Origin: JBBFMJ01 sp037441225
GTDB taxonomy: Bacteria > Acidobacteriota > Thermoanaerobaculia > UBA2201
Assembly (NCBI GenBank): GCA_037441225.1
Contig: JBBISU010000028.1
Location: 1-35,301, forward strand
Length of the DNA stretch: 35,301 nt
Direction of reading: 5' to 3'
The notes under the pieces are model-generated. The model saw nothing but the letters and a program-made list of their open reading frames with translations, was not told the origin of the DNA and did no database searches. Made by a program: the position numbers and the translations under genes. Shown here in pieces: positions 15,324-23,389 of this stretch. Within the stretch, counting starts at the first letter, position 1, and each line of letters begins with the position of its first letter.

Positions 15324-16291
15324 TGGTAAGGGTTTTATCAGGAATCCAGCCCTCAGGGAAACTACACTTAGGAAATTATTTCGGTGCAATAAAGCAGCAT
15401 ATTGAATTACAAGAAAAAAATGACTGTTTTTATTTTATTGCAAACTACCATGCCTTGACTTCAATTCAAGATAAAGAACTTATTAGAAGTTATACACTTG
15501 ATGTTGCTCTTGATTATTTAAGTTTGGGTTTAGACCCTTCAAAAACTGTTTTTTATTGTCAGTCAGATTTACCAGAAGTCACAGAACTCACCTGGCTTTT
15601 ATCTGTTGTGACGCCAATGGGGCTTTTAGAGAGGGCACATTCTTATAAGGATAAAATTTCAAAGGGATTGTCTCCAAGCCATGGGCTTTTTTCATATCCA
15701 GTTTTAATGGCAGCAGATATTTTAATTGTTGATTCAAATATTGTTCCAGTAGGAAAGGATCAAAAGCAACACCTTGAAATGACAAGAGATATTGCAATTA
15801 AATTTAACCAGACCTTTGGTGAAACTTTTGTAATCCCAGAGCCAAAAATTGAAGAAGAGACAGCAGTTGTGCCTGGAATTGATGGGCAAAAGATGTCCAA
15901 ATCATACAATAATACAGTTGAAATATTTTGCGAAGGAGAAGAATTAAAAAGAAAAGTTATGTCAATTGTAACTGATTCAGCTCCAGTGGATGCTCCAAAG
16001 GATCCTGAGAAAAACAATGTTTTTGCTCTTTTGAAATTGTTTATTTCAAAAGAAGAAAAAGAAGATTGGATTTTAAAATTTAAAAAAGGTGGGCTTAAGT
16101 ATTCAGATTTAAAGAAAAGATTGATTGAAGTAATTGATTTATACTTTAAAGATGCCAGAGAGAAAAGAAAAGAGTTAGAAAAAGAAAAAGATAAAGTTTT
16201 AAAAATTCTAAAGGAAGGAGCAGAAAAGGCAAGGGTAGTTGCTCAAAAGACCTTGAGAAGGTGCAGAGATGCCTGTGGCTTAAATTTATAA
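15323..16291 (+). CDS. trpS: Tryptophanyl-tRNA synthetase
   Basis: A 322-aa class I synthetase charging tRNA-Trp. The HIGH-type motif is HLGN (15-18) in GIQPSGKLHLGNYFGA, and KMSKS is at 190-194 (GQKMSKSYNN). PVGKDQKQHLEMTRDIA (142-158) forms the tryptophan/adenylate site. Length is typical for the bacterial enzyme. The ATG shares its A with the pentapeptide gene's stop and has AAGGAGG upstream, so its translation is coupled to that gene. The only visible promoter is the one driving the pentapeptide gene, which links an unknown protein to an essential one. Confidence 0.96.
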   Translation: MVRVLSGIQPSGKLHLGNYFGAIKQHIELQEKNDCFYFIANYHALTSIQDKELIRSYTLDVALDYLSLGLDPSKTVFYCQSDLPEVTELTWLLSVVTPMGLLERAHSYKDKISKGLSPSHGLFSYPVLMAADILIVDSNIVPVGKDQKQHLEMTRDIAIKFNQTFGETFVIPEPKIEEETAVVPGIDGQKMSKSYNNTVEIFCEGEELKRKVMSIVTDSAPVDAPKDPEKNNVFALLKLFISKEEKEDWILKFKKGGLKYSDLKKRLIEVIDLYFKDAREKRKELEKEKDKVLKILKEGAEKARVVAQKTLRRCRDACGLNL

Positions 16292-16357
16292 TTTTTTAAA
16301 TAATTGCTTTAAAGAATTAATTTTTTTTGCCTTTAAGAAATATTTAAAATTTTATAA
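16286..16357. repeat. AT-only imperfect inverted repeat after trpS
   Basis: Seventeen bases at 16286-16302 match the reverse complement of 16341-16357 at 15 positions, with a 38-base loop that includes a T8 run. It starts over the trpS stop codon. It might act in transcript end formation, but the stem has no G/C and such matches are frequent in this composition. Confidence 0.25.
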
Positions 16358-16371
16358 TTGCAGATGTGCGC

Positions 16372-16400
16372 TTGACTTTTATTTAAATTTCCTTTATAAT
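16372..16400 (+). promoter_or_regulatory. Sigma70-type promoter of the S1 gene
   Basis: TTGACT (16372-16377), 17-base spacer, TATAAT (16395-16400): the strongest consensus promoter in the window. Transcription from about 16407 gives a short leader carrying GGGAGGT before the ATG at 16439. It may drive the long run of genes that follows. Confidence 0.8.
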
Positions 16401-16438
16401 TAAATTTTAAAATAAAATTATTTTAGGGAGGTTTTTAA

Positions 16439-18031
16439 ATGTTTTCCCCAGATGAAACCCACGAGAAGATCCCTGCTGAAGAACTTTTAGAATTATATCA
16501 AGAGTCCCTTGATCTGCCTTCTGCAGGAGCCATAATAAAAGGTGTAGTGGAGAGGATAGAGCCAGAAGAAGTTTATATAAATGTGGGTTTTAAGATAGAA
16601 GGTACTTGCAAAACAGAGGAGTTTAAAGATAGTAAAGGCAATTTGAATGTTAAAATTGGCCAAGAGATAGAAGTATTTGTTGAAAAAGCAAATTATAAGG
16701 CAGGAATAATTCGTCTTTCAAGAAAAAAAGCAATTGACCTCATTGTTTGGGATAAATTAGAAAAGATTTTTAAAGAAAAAGGAGAAGTGAAAGGAAAAGT
16801 ATTAAAAAGAGTAAGGGGGGGATTGGAGGTTGATATAGGTGTTCCTGCTTTTATGCCTTCTTCCCAAGTAGATATAAAAACAAAAAGGAATCTTGATAAA
16901 TATATTGGAAGGGAATTTCCTTTAAGAATAATAAAATTTAATAGAAAAAAAGAAAATGTAGTTGTTTCAAGGAAAGTAATTTTGGAAGAAGAACAAGAGA
17001 GGATGAAAAAGGAATTACTTGAAAACTTGGAAGAAGGAAAAGTTGTTTATGGTGTTGTAAAAAGCATAACTGATTATGGTGCCTTTGTTGATCTTGGTGG
17101 TGTTGATGGTCTTATACATCTTGCAGATATGAGCTGGGGAAGAATAAATCATCCAAAGGAAATTTTAAGGGTTGGGCAAAAAATTAAAGCAAAGGTAATA
17201 AAATATGAAAAAGATAAGGGAAAAATTGCCTTAGGATTGAAACAGTTAAAAGAAGATCCCTGGAATTATGTATATGAAAAATATCCACCTGGGAAAAAAG
17301 TAAAAGGAGAAGTTGTTAGTTGTGTCTCTTTTGGTGCCTTTGTAGAATTAGAAGAAGGGGTTGAAGGACTTCTCCATATTACAGAAATGTCCTGGAAAAA
17401 AATTAAAAATCCAAAAGAGGTCTTAGAAGTTGGAGATACGGTAGAAGTTGTTGTCTTAGATGTAAATTTAGACCAAAAAAAGATTTCTCTTTCATTAAAA
17501 CAGGCAGGGGAAAATCCCTGGAATCTTATTTCTATGAAATATAAAGTGGGGGAAAAAATAAAGGGGAAAGTTAGAAACATTACAGATTTTGGTGCTTTTG
17601 TTGAAGTTGAAGAAGGAGTTGAAGGGCTAATACATTTGTCAGATATTACAAGAAAAGCCATAAACCATCCTTCCGAAGTATTGAAACCTGATATGGAAGT
17701 TGAAGCAGCCATTATTGCTCTTGATCCTCAAAGGCAAAAACTTTCATTGTCTATGAAAGATTTGGAACCAGATGAGTGGGATAATTTTGTTGCAAAACAT
17801 GAGGTCTCAGATATTTTAAATGGAGTTGTAAAAAGAATTGCTGATTTTGGTATTTTTGTATTAGTTGAAGAGGGAGTAGAAGGGCTTGTCCATGTATCTG
17901 AGATTTCAAAAGCACCAAATCAAAGGATTGAAAGGATGTTTAAGGTTGGGGATAAAGTAAAAGTTAGAATTATAAGGATTGATAAGGATACAAAAAAATT
18001 AGGACTTTCAATGAAAGATATTGAAGATTAA
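16439..18031 (+). CDS. rpsA: 30S ribosomal protein S1, six S1 domains
   Basis: A 530-aa protein with six OB-fold S1 repeats beginning near residues 24, 112, 198, 283, 370 and 457. The last four carry the classic pattern (Y/F)GAFV-LEEGVEGL-H-(S/T)E (for example VSFGAFVELEEGVEGLLHIT); the first two are degenerate, as expected for the ribosome-binding domains. It recruits mRNA to the 30S subunit, notably mRNAs with weak Shine-Dalgarno sites, which matters here because many genes lack one. Slightly shorter than the E. coli protein (557 aa). It has a strong promoter and GGGAGGT site. An HU-family gene follows after five bases, an order also known from rpsA-ihfB in proteobacteria. Confidence 0.95.
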   Translation: MFSPDETHEKIPAEELLELYQESLDLPSAGAIIKGVVERIEPEEVYINVGFKIEGTCKTEEFKDSKGNLNVKIGQEIEVFVEKANYKAGIIRLSRKKAIDLIVWDKLEKIFKEKGEVKGKVLKRVRGGLEVDIGVPAFMPSSQVDIKTKRNLDKYIGREFPLRIIKFNRKKENVVVSRKVILEEEQERMKKELLENLEEGKVVYGVVKSITDYGAFVDLGGVDGLIHLADMSWGRINHPKEILRVGQKIKAKVIKYEKDKGKIALGLKQLKEDPWNYVYEKYPPGKKVKGEVVSCVSFGAFVELEEGVEGLLHITEMSWKKIKNPKEVLEVGDTVEVVVLDVNLDQKKISLSLKQAGENPWNLISMKYKVGEKIKGKVRNITDFGAFVEVEEGVEGLIHLSDITRKAINHPSEVLKPDMEVEAAIIALDPQRQKLSLSMKDLEPDEWDNFVAKHEVSDILNGVVKRIADFGIFVLVEEGVEGLVHVSEISKAPNQRIERMFKVGDKVKVRIIRIDKDTKKLGLSMKDIED

Positions 18032-18036
18032 AATTT

Positions 18037-18309
18037 ATGAATAAAGCCAAATTTGCTTCAATTCTTTCACAAAAATTAAAAGTAAGAAGAAAACAAGCAT
18101 TAAAATATGTAGATAGCTTTTTTTTAAATATAGATGAAATTTTAAGGAAAGAAGGAAGTATTACAATAAGAGGTTTTGGAACTTTTAAGGTTATCACAAG
18201 AAAAGAGAGGAAAATAATAAATCCCAAAACAAGAAAATTTATGGTTATAAATCCAAAAAAAACAATTTATTTCAAACCATATAAAAAGTTAAAAGAAACT
18301 ATTAAATAG
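18037..18309 (+). CDS. HU/IHF-family DNA-bending protein
   Basis: A 90-aa protein with the HU fold: an N-terminal helix pair (MNKAKFASILSQKLKVRRKQ), then GFGTFKV at about 48-54, the beta-arm with R-K-I-I-N-P-K-T at about 59-66 carrying the intercalating Pro, and the C-terminal FKPYKKLKETI. It dimerises and bends DNA in the nucleoid. Whether it is HU or an IHF subunit cannot be settled by eye; the position directly after S1 recalls ihfB. No Shine-Dalgarno is visible, so translation probably depends on re-initiation from the S1 gene five bases upstream. Confidence 0.92.
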   Translation: MNKAKFASILSQKLKVRRKQALKYVDSFFLNIDEILRKEGSITIRGFGTFKVITRKERKIINPKTRKFMVINPKKTIYFKPYKKLKETIK

Positions 18310-18311
18310 TT

Positions 18312-18797
18312 ATGGAAAACCTTTTTAATCCCTGGAGAATGGTATATTTAAAAAAGAAAAGCAAGGGTGGTTGTATATTTTGTAATGCCTGGGAAAAAAG
18401 CAAAAATATAAGCACTCTTTGTATTTATAAAGGAAAAAAAACATTAATTATGTTAAATAGGTTTCCTTATACAAATGGACATTTGATGGTTATTCCTAAA
18501 AAGCATACTGGCAAGTTAGAAGATTTGGATAAAGAAAATTTATTTGAGATAATGGAAATTATTTTGCTGGCAAAAAATCTCTTAGCTAAAGTTTTTAATC
18601 CCCATGGTTTTAATATTGGTTTAAATGAAGGGACTTGTGCTGGTGCAGGGTTTAAAGACCATATCCATTTTCACATTGTTCCAAGGTGGGAAGGTGATAC
18701 AAATTTTATGACAACAATTTCTAATGTTAGAATGATACCTCAGGATTTAAAAGAAACATATAAAATCTTAAAAAACTCCCTAAAGGAGATGAAATGA
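18312..18797 (+). CDS. HIT-family nucleotide hydrolase/phosphorylase
   Basis: A 161-aa histidine-triad protein. HIHFHIVPRW places the triad at H117, H119 and H121; the substrate region LNRFPYTNGHLMVIPKKHTG is at 48-67. An N-terminal CIFC (C21, C24) may bind zinc with other residues, as in many bacterial HIT proteins. The segment after the triad (RWEGDTNFM) is typical of the Ap4A-phosphorylase-like branch. It is likely to act on dinucleoside polyphosphates or AMP conjugates in the cytoplasm. It starts two bases after the HU stop without a ribosome site and overlaps the next gene by four bases. Confidence 0.93.
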   Translation: MENLFNPWRMVYLKKKSKGGCIFCNAWEKSKNISTLCIYKGKKTLIMLNRFPYTNGHLMVIPKKHTGKLEDLDKENLFEIMEIILLAKNLLAKVFNPHGFNIGLNEGTCAGAGFKDHIHFHIVPRWEGDTNFMTTISNVRMIPQDLKETYKILKNSLKEMK

Positions 18798-19156
18798 AAA
18801 AATTTAAAATATTTTTCTTTACCTGGCTTTTCCCTGGCTTAGGGCATTGGCTTTTGAATTCAAAAAGAAGGGCAATATTTTATTCCGCGATTATTCTTTT
18901 GACTTTTTTTTCAGGTGTTGCAATGGATGGAAAATTATATTCTCCAGTTAAAAATGATTTTGTTTCAATACTTGCAACAATTGCAAATTTAGGTATAGGT
19001 ATTTTTTATTTTATTTTAAAGATAATTTTAGGTTATTCTGGAAATCCTGCCCATCCTTTAAATGAATACGGAACTGTTTTTATTTTATCAGCTGGACTTA
19101 TGAATTATCTTTTAATATTGGAAGTGGAAAAAATTTTAAAAGAGGAAAAGAAATGA
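18794..19156 (+). CDS. DUF6677-like small membrane protein
   Basis: A 120-aa protein with probably three to four membrane helices (about 5-20, 28-46, 55-80, 90-110). TWLFPGLGHWLLNSKRRAIF near the start and NEYGTVFILSAGLMNYLL near the end match my memory of DUF6677 proteins from Acidobacteriota, which sit in similar neighbourhoods. No catalytic motif is visible and the function is unknown. An AAGGAG precedes the ATG, which overlaps the HIT stop. Its own stop overlaps the ATG of the 58-aa protein, suggesting that the pair works together. Confidence 0.75.
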   Translation: MKKFKIFFFTWLFPGLGHWLLNSKRRAIFYSAIILLTFFSGVAMDGKLYSPVKNDFVSILATIANLGIGIFYFILKIILGYSGNPAHPLNEYGTVFILSAGLMNYLLILEVEKILKEEKK

Positions 19157-19329
19157 AAAACCATATATTTTTAATGTTTTATTTTGCTCTTCTTTCTTCA
19201 TTGTTTTTTTCCCATTATTGGGCAAGAGGCAAAAGAGAAGTTATAAAAGAATTTTTAAAATTAATGGCTTATATGATACTTGGAGGCATAGCAACTGCTT
19301 GGTTTCTTTACTTTTTTCCAATAAAATAA
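19153..19329 (+). CDS. 58-aa two-helix membrane protein
   Basis: A small gene reading MKNHIFLMFYFALLSSLFFS, a basic middle (HYWARGKREVIKEF) and a second hydrophobic segment (MAYMILGGIATAWFLYFF), ending at TAA 19327-19329. Two membrane helices joined by a charged loop are predicted. Its ATG overlaps the DUF6677-like stop as ATGA, the coupling used throughout this operon, which argues that it is real despite its size. The VanZ-like gene overlaps its 3' end in another frame. No family is recognised with certainty; it may be a partner subunit of the DUF6677-like protein. Confidence 0.7.
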   Translation: MKNHIFLMFYFALLSSLFFSHYWARGKREVIKEFLKLMAYMILGGIATAWFLYFFPIK

Positions 19330-19667
19330 AAAAATTAAGCTTTTTACCTGCAGTATTATATATGGCTTTTATTTATTTTTTATCTTCAAGGTCCTCTTTA
19401 CCTTCACCTTTTGAAGTAAACCTTCCCTTTATTGATAAATTTTTCCATTTTATTGAATATTTAATCCTTGGAGTTTTACTTTCCCTTAATGGTTTTTCAA
19501 AATCCATTTTATTTTTAGTTGGGATAATTTATGGTGGTTTAGATGAATTCCATCAAAGTTTTGTTAAAGGAAGAGATCCCTCTTTTTTTGACTGGATATT
19601 TGATTGCCTTGGAGTTTTCCTTGGGCTCTTTGGTTTTTATCTATGGAAGAAAAAAAGATCCTTATAA
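19299..19667 (+). CDS. VanZ-like membrane protein
   Basis: The conserved part starts at LSFLPAVLYMAFIYFLSSRS and continues with SLPSPFEVNLPFIDKFFHFIEYLILGVLLS, GGLDEFHQSF and a final helix, the VanZ pattern of four short membrane helices with DK-FHF-EY and DE-HQ motifs. The frame is open from a TTG at 19218, but that end is the out-of-frame shadow of the 58-aa gene. A TTG at 19299, with GGAGG about 12 bases upstream, gives a normal VanZ length (122 aa). The start is uncertain. VanZ proteins lie in the inner membrane and their biochemical role is poorly defined. The 3' end overlaps lpxB by 25 bases. Confidence 0.8.
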   Translation: MVSLLFSNKIKKLSFLPAVLYMAFIYFLSSRSSLPSPFEVNLPFIDKFFHFIEYLILGVLLSLNGFSKSILFLVGIIYGGLDEFHQSFVKGRDPSFFDWIFDCLGVFLGLFGFYLWKKKRSL

Positions 19668-20731
19668 TTGCTGGGGAACCCTCAGGTGACTTACATGGTG
19701 CAAATTTAATTAAAAGTTTAAAGAAAGAAAAAAGATTAGAATTTTTTGGGATTGGTGGTGATAATTTAAAAAAAGAGGGAGTTGAAATAGTTGCAGAAAT
19801 TGAAAAAATTGCTGTTGTTGGATTTTTTGAAGTAATTTTTAAATTACCTTATCTTTATTATATTTTAAAAAAAGTTATAAAAAAAATAAAAAAAGAAAAG
19901 CCATCCCTTGCAATATTGATTGATTACCCTGGCTTTAATTTTATCTTAATGAAAAAACTTTATAAGATGAATATACCAGTTGTATATTACATTTGCCCTC
20001 AAGTTTGGGCATGGAAAGAAGAAAGAGTAGAGGATTTAAAAAAATATACAAAAAAAAGATTGGTTATTTTTCCTTTTGAAGAAGATTTTTTTAAAAAAAA
20101 GGGAGTTGAAGCAATCTATGTTGGAAATCCTTTGCTTGACCTTTTAACAAAAGAAGAAGTAAAAGAAGAAGAAGGAAAAATAAAAATTGGAATTTTCCCT
20201 GGTTCAAGGGAAAGTGAAATAAAAAAATTACTTCCAAAAATGATTAAAATTTTATTATTTTTGAGTGAAAATATTAAGAATGTTGATTTTTTTATAAAAA
20301 TTTATAAACCCATAGAAAAATTGATATTAAAGGAAATCAATAAAACAAAATTAAAATTTAATTTAATAGAAGAAAAAATTCCATCTCTTACCTTCTCAAT
20401 TATGGCTTCAGGTACGATTACTCTTGAGAATGCTTTAATTGGGAACCCTGGTATAGTGCTGTATGAATTGAATCCTTTAACATATTTTTTTATTAAAAAT
20501 AAGGTAAAAACAAAATATATATCTATAACAAATATCTTACTTGGCGAAATGGTTTATGATGAGTTGATACAAAGAGATATAGATATAAATAAAATAAATG
20601 ATTTTATCTTAAATTTAATAAAAAATAAGAATAAATTGAAGGAAAAAAAAGAAAAACTTTTAAAATTAAAAGAAGTGCTTAAACATGGTGCAGTTGAAAA
20701 AGCAAAGGAAGAAATTTTAAAATTGTTATAA
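19643..20731 (+). CDS. lpxB: Lipid-A-disaccharide synthase
   Basis: A 362-aa GT19 glycosyltransferase joining UDP-2,3-diacylglucosamine and lipid X in lipid A synthesis. Diagnostic stretches: ILIIAGEPSGDLHGANLI (6-23), FFGIGGD, IDYPGFNF, ICPQVWAWKEERV (about 120-132), FPGSRESEIKKLLP and IMASGTITLENAL. It shows that the cell makes lipid A. The frame is open from 19604, but the ATG at 19643 gives the proper family start (MEEKKILIIAGEPSG). It lies within the last 25 bases of the VanZ-like gene and has no ribosome site. Confidence 0.95.
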   Translation: MEEKKILIIAGEPSGDLHGANLIKSLKKEKRLEFFGIGGDNLKKEGVEIVAEIEKIAVVGFFEVIFKLPYLYYILKKVIKKIKKEKPSLAILIDYPGFNFILMKKLYKMNIPVVYYICPQVWAWKEERVEDLKKYTKKRLVIFPFEEDFFKKKGVEAIYVGNPLLDLLTKEEVKEEEGKIKIGIFPGSRESEIKKLLPKMIKILLFLSENIKNVDFFIKIYKPIEKLILKEINKTKLKFNLIEEKIPSLTFSIMASGTITLENALIGNPGIVLYELNPLTYFFIKNKVKTKYISITNILLGEMVYDELIQRDIDINKINDFILNLIKNKNKLKEKKEKLLKLKEVLKHGAVEKAKEEILKLL

Positions 20732-20734
20732 ATT

Positions 20735-22534
20735 ATGAAAGTTTTTTTGAGATTATTAAAATTTGTAAAGCCCTATACCTTTTGGATTGCTTTGGCAATA
20801 CTTTCAATGTTATTTGTTTCAGCTTCTTCTGTGGTTTTGGCTTATCTTGTAAAACCTCTTTTTGATAATGTGCTGATAGGAAGTAAAGAGGTATTAAAAA
20901 CTGGTTCTTTCCTTGCTGAAAAAATAAATGCTTTTTATACATTATATATAAATGAAATTACAAAATATCTTCCCCTTGAGTGGGCAATTGCTCTTTCAAT
21001 TTTTGTAGTTCTCTTTATTAAAAGCTTATCCACTTTTTTTTCTACCTTTTCCTTTGGAGTAATAGGGATTTCAATGGTAAACGATTTAAGAAATTATCTT
21101 TATGGAAGAATAATTTACCAGCCATTGAATTTTTATGCAAAGGAACCTGTTGGAACTTTGATTTCAAGGATTGTATCTGATGTAAATTATATATTAACTG
21201 CTTTTGGAGAAAGATTGGGAGATATATTTCAAGAAACCTTTACAGTTATTGGACTGCTTATCTTTATTTTTTCAATAAACTTCAAATTAGCCCTCCTTTC
21301 TCTTCTCTTGATGCCAATTATGCTCTTTCCAATAATTAAATTTACAAGGTCCTTAAGAAAGGTTTCCCATAAAAGTATGGAAAAAATGGGTGAAATGGTT
21401 TCCCTCTTATCCCAGACATTGATTGGCATAAAAATTGTAAAAGCTTTTACAGCTGAAGAATATGCAAAAGAAAATTTTAAAAATTTTTCTTTAAAACAAC
21501 TGAAATACAACATTAAGGCAAGGAAAATCCATGATTTAAATGGACCAATTATGGAGTTCATAGGGATCACCTTTGCCCTTGGAATGTTTATATATGCAGG
21601 TTATCTAATAAAAAAGGGAACTATGACAGTTGGAAGTTTTTCTTCTTTTTTGGCTGCTCTTTTTATGCTTTATACACCAATAAAAAAAATAAATAAAGCA
21701 AACCTTGCAATTCAGCAAGCAATTTCAGCAGGTGAAAGGATTTTTACCTTAGCAGATAGAGAAAATGAAAAAGACAAAGCTTTAAAGATTGACAAAATTC
21801 CTCCAATTGAAGACAAGATTTCTTTTGAAAATGTTTATTTTTCCTATAATGAAAAGGAGGTTTTAAGAGATATTACTTTTGATATTCCAAAGGGAAAGAC
21901 AGTAGCAATAGTTGGTGCTTCTGGCTCTGGAAAATCTACAATTGCTTCCCTTTTGCTTGGTTTTTTTGAGCCACAAAAGGGAAGTATTAAAATTGATGGT
22001 ATAGATATAAAGAATTATAGCAAAAAAGCAATAAGAGAATATATTGGTTTTGTTTCTCAAGAACCAATCCTTTTCAATGATACAATTTTAAATAATATTT
22101 GCTTTGGTGAAAAAAATCCTGATTTTGAAAAGGTAAAAAGAATTTCTGAGCTAAGTTATGCAAAAGATTTCATAGAATCCTTTCCTTTAAAATATGAGAC
22201 AAATGTAGGCGAACTTGGTAGTTTAATTTCTGGTGGTGAGAAGCAAAGAATTGCAATTGCAAGGGCTTTATACAAGGACCCACCTTTTTTAATTTTTGAT
22301 GAAGCAACTTCAAACTTGGATGCAAATGCTGAAAGGATTGTTCAAAAGGCAATAGATTCTGTCCTCCTCGATAGGACTTCCCTTATTATTGCTCATCGGC
22401 TATCAACAATTGTAAATTCTTACAAGATATTAGTTTTGGAAAAAGGGCAAATTGTAGAAGAAGGAACCCATAATGAATTAATGGAAAAAAAGGGAAAGTA
22501 TTTTCAACTATTTAAAATTCAAATGGGGGAATAA
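20735..22534 (+). CDS. msbA: MsbA-like ABC exporter
   Basis: A 599-aa half-transporter: six membrane helices over about 15-330, then an ATPase domain with Walker A GASGSGKST (394-402), Q-loop Gln442, signature LISGGEKQR (497-505), Walker B FLIFDE (518-523) and switch His554. As a homodimer it would flip lipid A-core across the inner membrane. The MsbA assignment, rather than a drug exporter, rests mainly on its position three bases after lpxB and before glycosyltransferases. The ATG has no Shine-Dalgarno. Confidence 0.88.
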   Translation: MKVFLRLLKFVKPYTFWIALAILSMLFVSASSVVLAYLVKPLFDNVLIGSKEVLKTGSFLAEKINAFYTLYINEITKYLPLEWAIALSIFVVLFIKSLSTFFSTFSFGVIGISMVNDLRNYLYGRIIYQPLNFYAKEPVGTLISRIVSDVNYILTAFGERLGDIFQETFTVIGLLIFIFSINFKLALLSLLLMPIMLFPIIKFTRSLRKVSHKSMEKMGEMVSLLSQTLIGIKIVKAFTAEEYAKENFKNFSLKQLKYNIKARKIHDLNGPIMEFIGITFALGMFIYAGYLIKKGTMTVGSFSSFLAALFMLYTPIKKINKANLAIQQAISAGERIFTLADRENEKDKALKIDKIPPIEDKISFENVYFSYNEKEVLRDITFDIPKGKTVAIVGASGSGKSTIASLLLGFFEPQKGSIKIDGIDIKNYSKKAIREYIGFVSQEPILFNDTILNNICFGEKNPDFEKVKRISELSYAKDFIESFPLKYETNVGELGSLISGGEKQRIAIARALYKDPPFLIFDEATSNLDANAERIVQKAIDSVLLDRTSLIIAHRLSTIVNSYKILVLEKGQIVEEGTHNELMEKKGKYFQLFKIQMGE

Positions 22535-23389
22535 ATGGAAAAGATTTATTCATTAACTGGTTTTGCTGAAGAAAAAACAGAAAATCTCAAATTCACAATA
22601 AAAAGTTATAACAATAGATTTCTTGAGATCAATTTTCAAATCCCTGATATTTTTCAAAAGTTTGAGCAAACCTTGAAAGAAAAAATACAAGAAAAAATTA
22701 AAAGAGGAAAAATATATATAAAAGTAGAATTAAAATCCTTTAATATACCTTTTAAATTTGAAATTAACAAAGAGTTAATTGATAAATTCATACTTTCTTT
22801 TAAAGAAGTTTATCCAGAGTTGCAAAACTTTCCTTTTTATATTTTACAGAAAGAAAGTATTTTAATTTGGGATTTAAATTTAGATGAAGAAATTTTAAAG
22901 GAGTTTGAAGAGGGCTTTCTTTTAACTTTTAAGAAATTTTTAAAAAGTAGAGAAGAAGAAGGGGAAAAGCTAAAAGTAGTAGTCCTAAATATTTCAAAAG
23001 AATTGAAAAAAAATTTAATTAAGATAAAAAAAGAATTGCCAAAGTTAAATGAAGAAATATATAAAAATATAAAAGATGAAATTAAAAAAATTCTTGAAAA
23101 TTTTAAATTTGATGAAGAAAGGATTTTACAAGAGGTTGCTTTTCTTACATTAAAAGCAGATGCAAGGGAAGAAATTGAAAGAGCTCTTCAGTTTACTGAA
23201 AGAATTATAGAAAAATTTAAAAATCCAAAGAATTTTCAAGGAAAAGAAATTGATTTTTTAACCCAGGAGATTTTAAGAGAGCTTCAAACCCTTTCACAAA
23301 AAGTAAAGAATCTAAAAATAAGAGAAATTACAATTTATTGCAAATTATTAAATGAGCAAATAAGGGAGCAAGTTCAAAACCTTGAATAA
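22535..23389 (+). CDS. yicC: YicC-family endoribonuclease
   Basis: A 284-aa protein with the family start (YSLTGFAEE...TIKSYNNRFLEINFQIP, related to the usual MTGfg..SVN.RfLe) and the strongly conserved C-terminus REEIERALQF...KEIDFLTQEILRELQTLSQK...LLNEQIREQVQNLE (about 208-284). YicC proteins are reported as endoribonucleases in RNA turnover. A glutamate/lysine-rich helical middle (about 110-200) is typical. It begins right after the msbA stop with GGGGGA upstream. Its stop overlaps the TTG start of the next glycosyltransferase. In many genomes it sits before gmk and rpoZ, but here it does not. Confidence 0.92.
   Translation: MEKIYSLTGFAEEKTENLKFTIKSYNNRFLEINFQIPDIFQKFEQTLKEKIQEKIKRGKIYIKVELKSFNIPFKFEINKELIDKFILSFKEVYPELQNFPFYILQKESILIWDLNLDEEILKEFEEGFLLTFKKFLKSREEEGEKLKVVVLNISKELKKNLIKIKKELPKLNEEIYKNIKDEIKKILENFKFDEERILQEVAFLTLKADAREEIERALQFTERIIEKFKNPKNFQGKEIDFLTQEILRELQTLSQKVKNLKIREITIYCKLLNEQIREQVQNLE

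Noticed and set aside
16286..16357. Intrinsic terminator after trpS
   Set aside because: The inverted repeat is made only of A/T and its T-run is in the loop, so it is listed as a repeat, not a terminator.
17266..17712. Minus-strand 148-codon frame inside the S1 gene
   Set aside because: It is the antisense shadow of repeated S1 domains, with serine/threonine-rich composition mirroring those repeats and no start signal.
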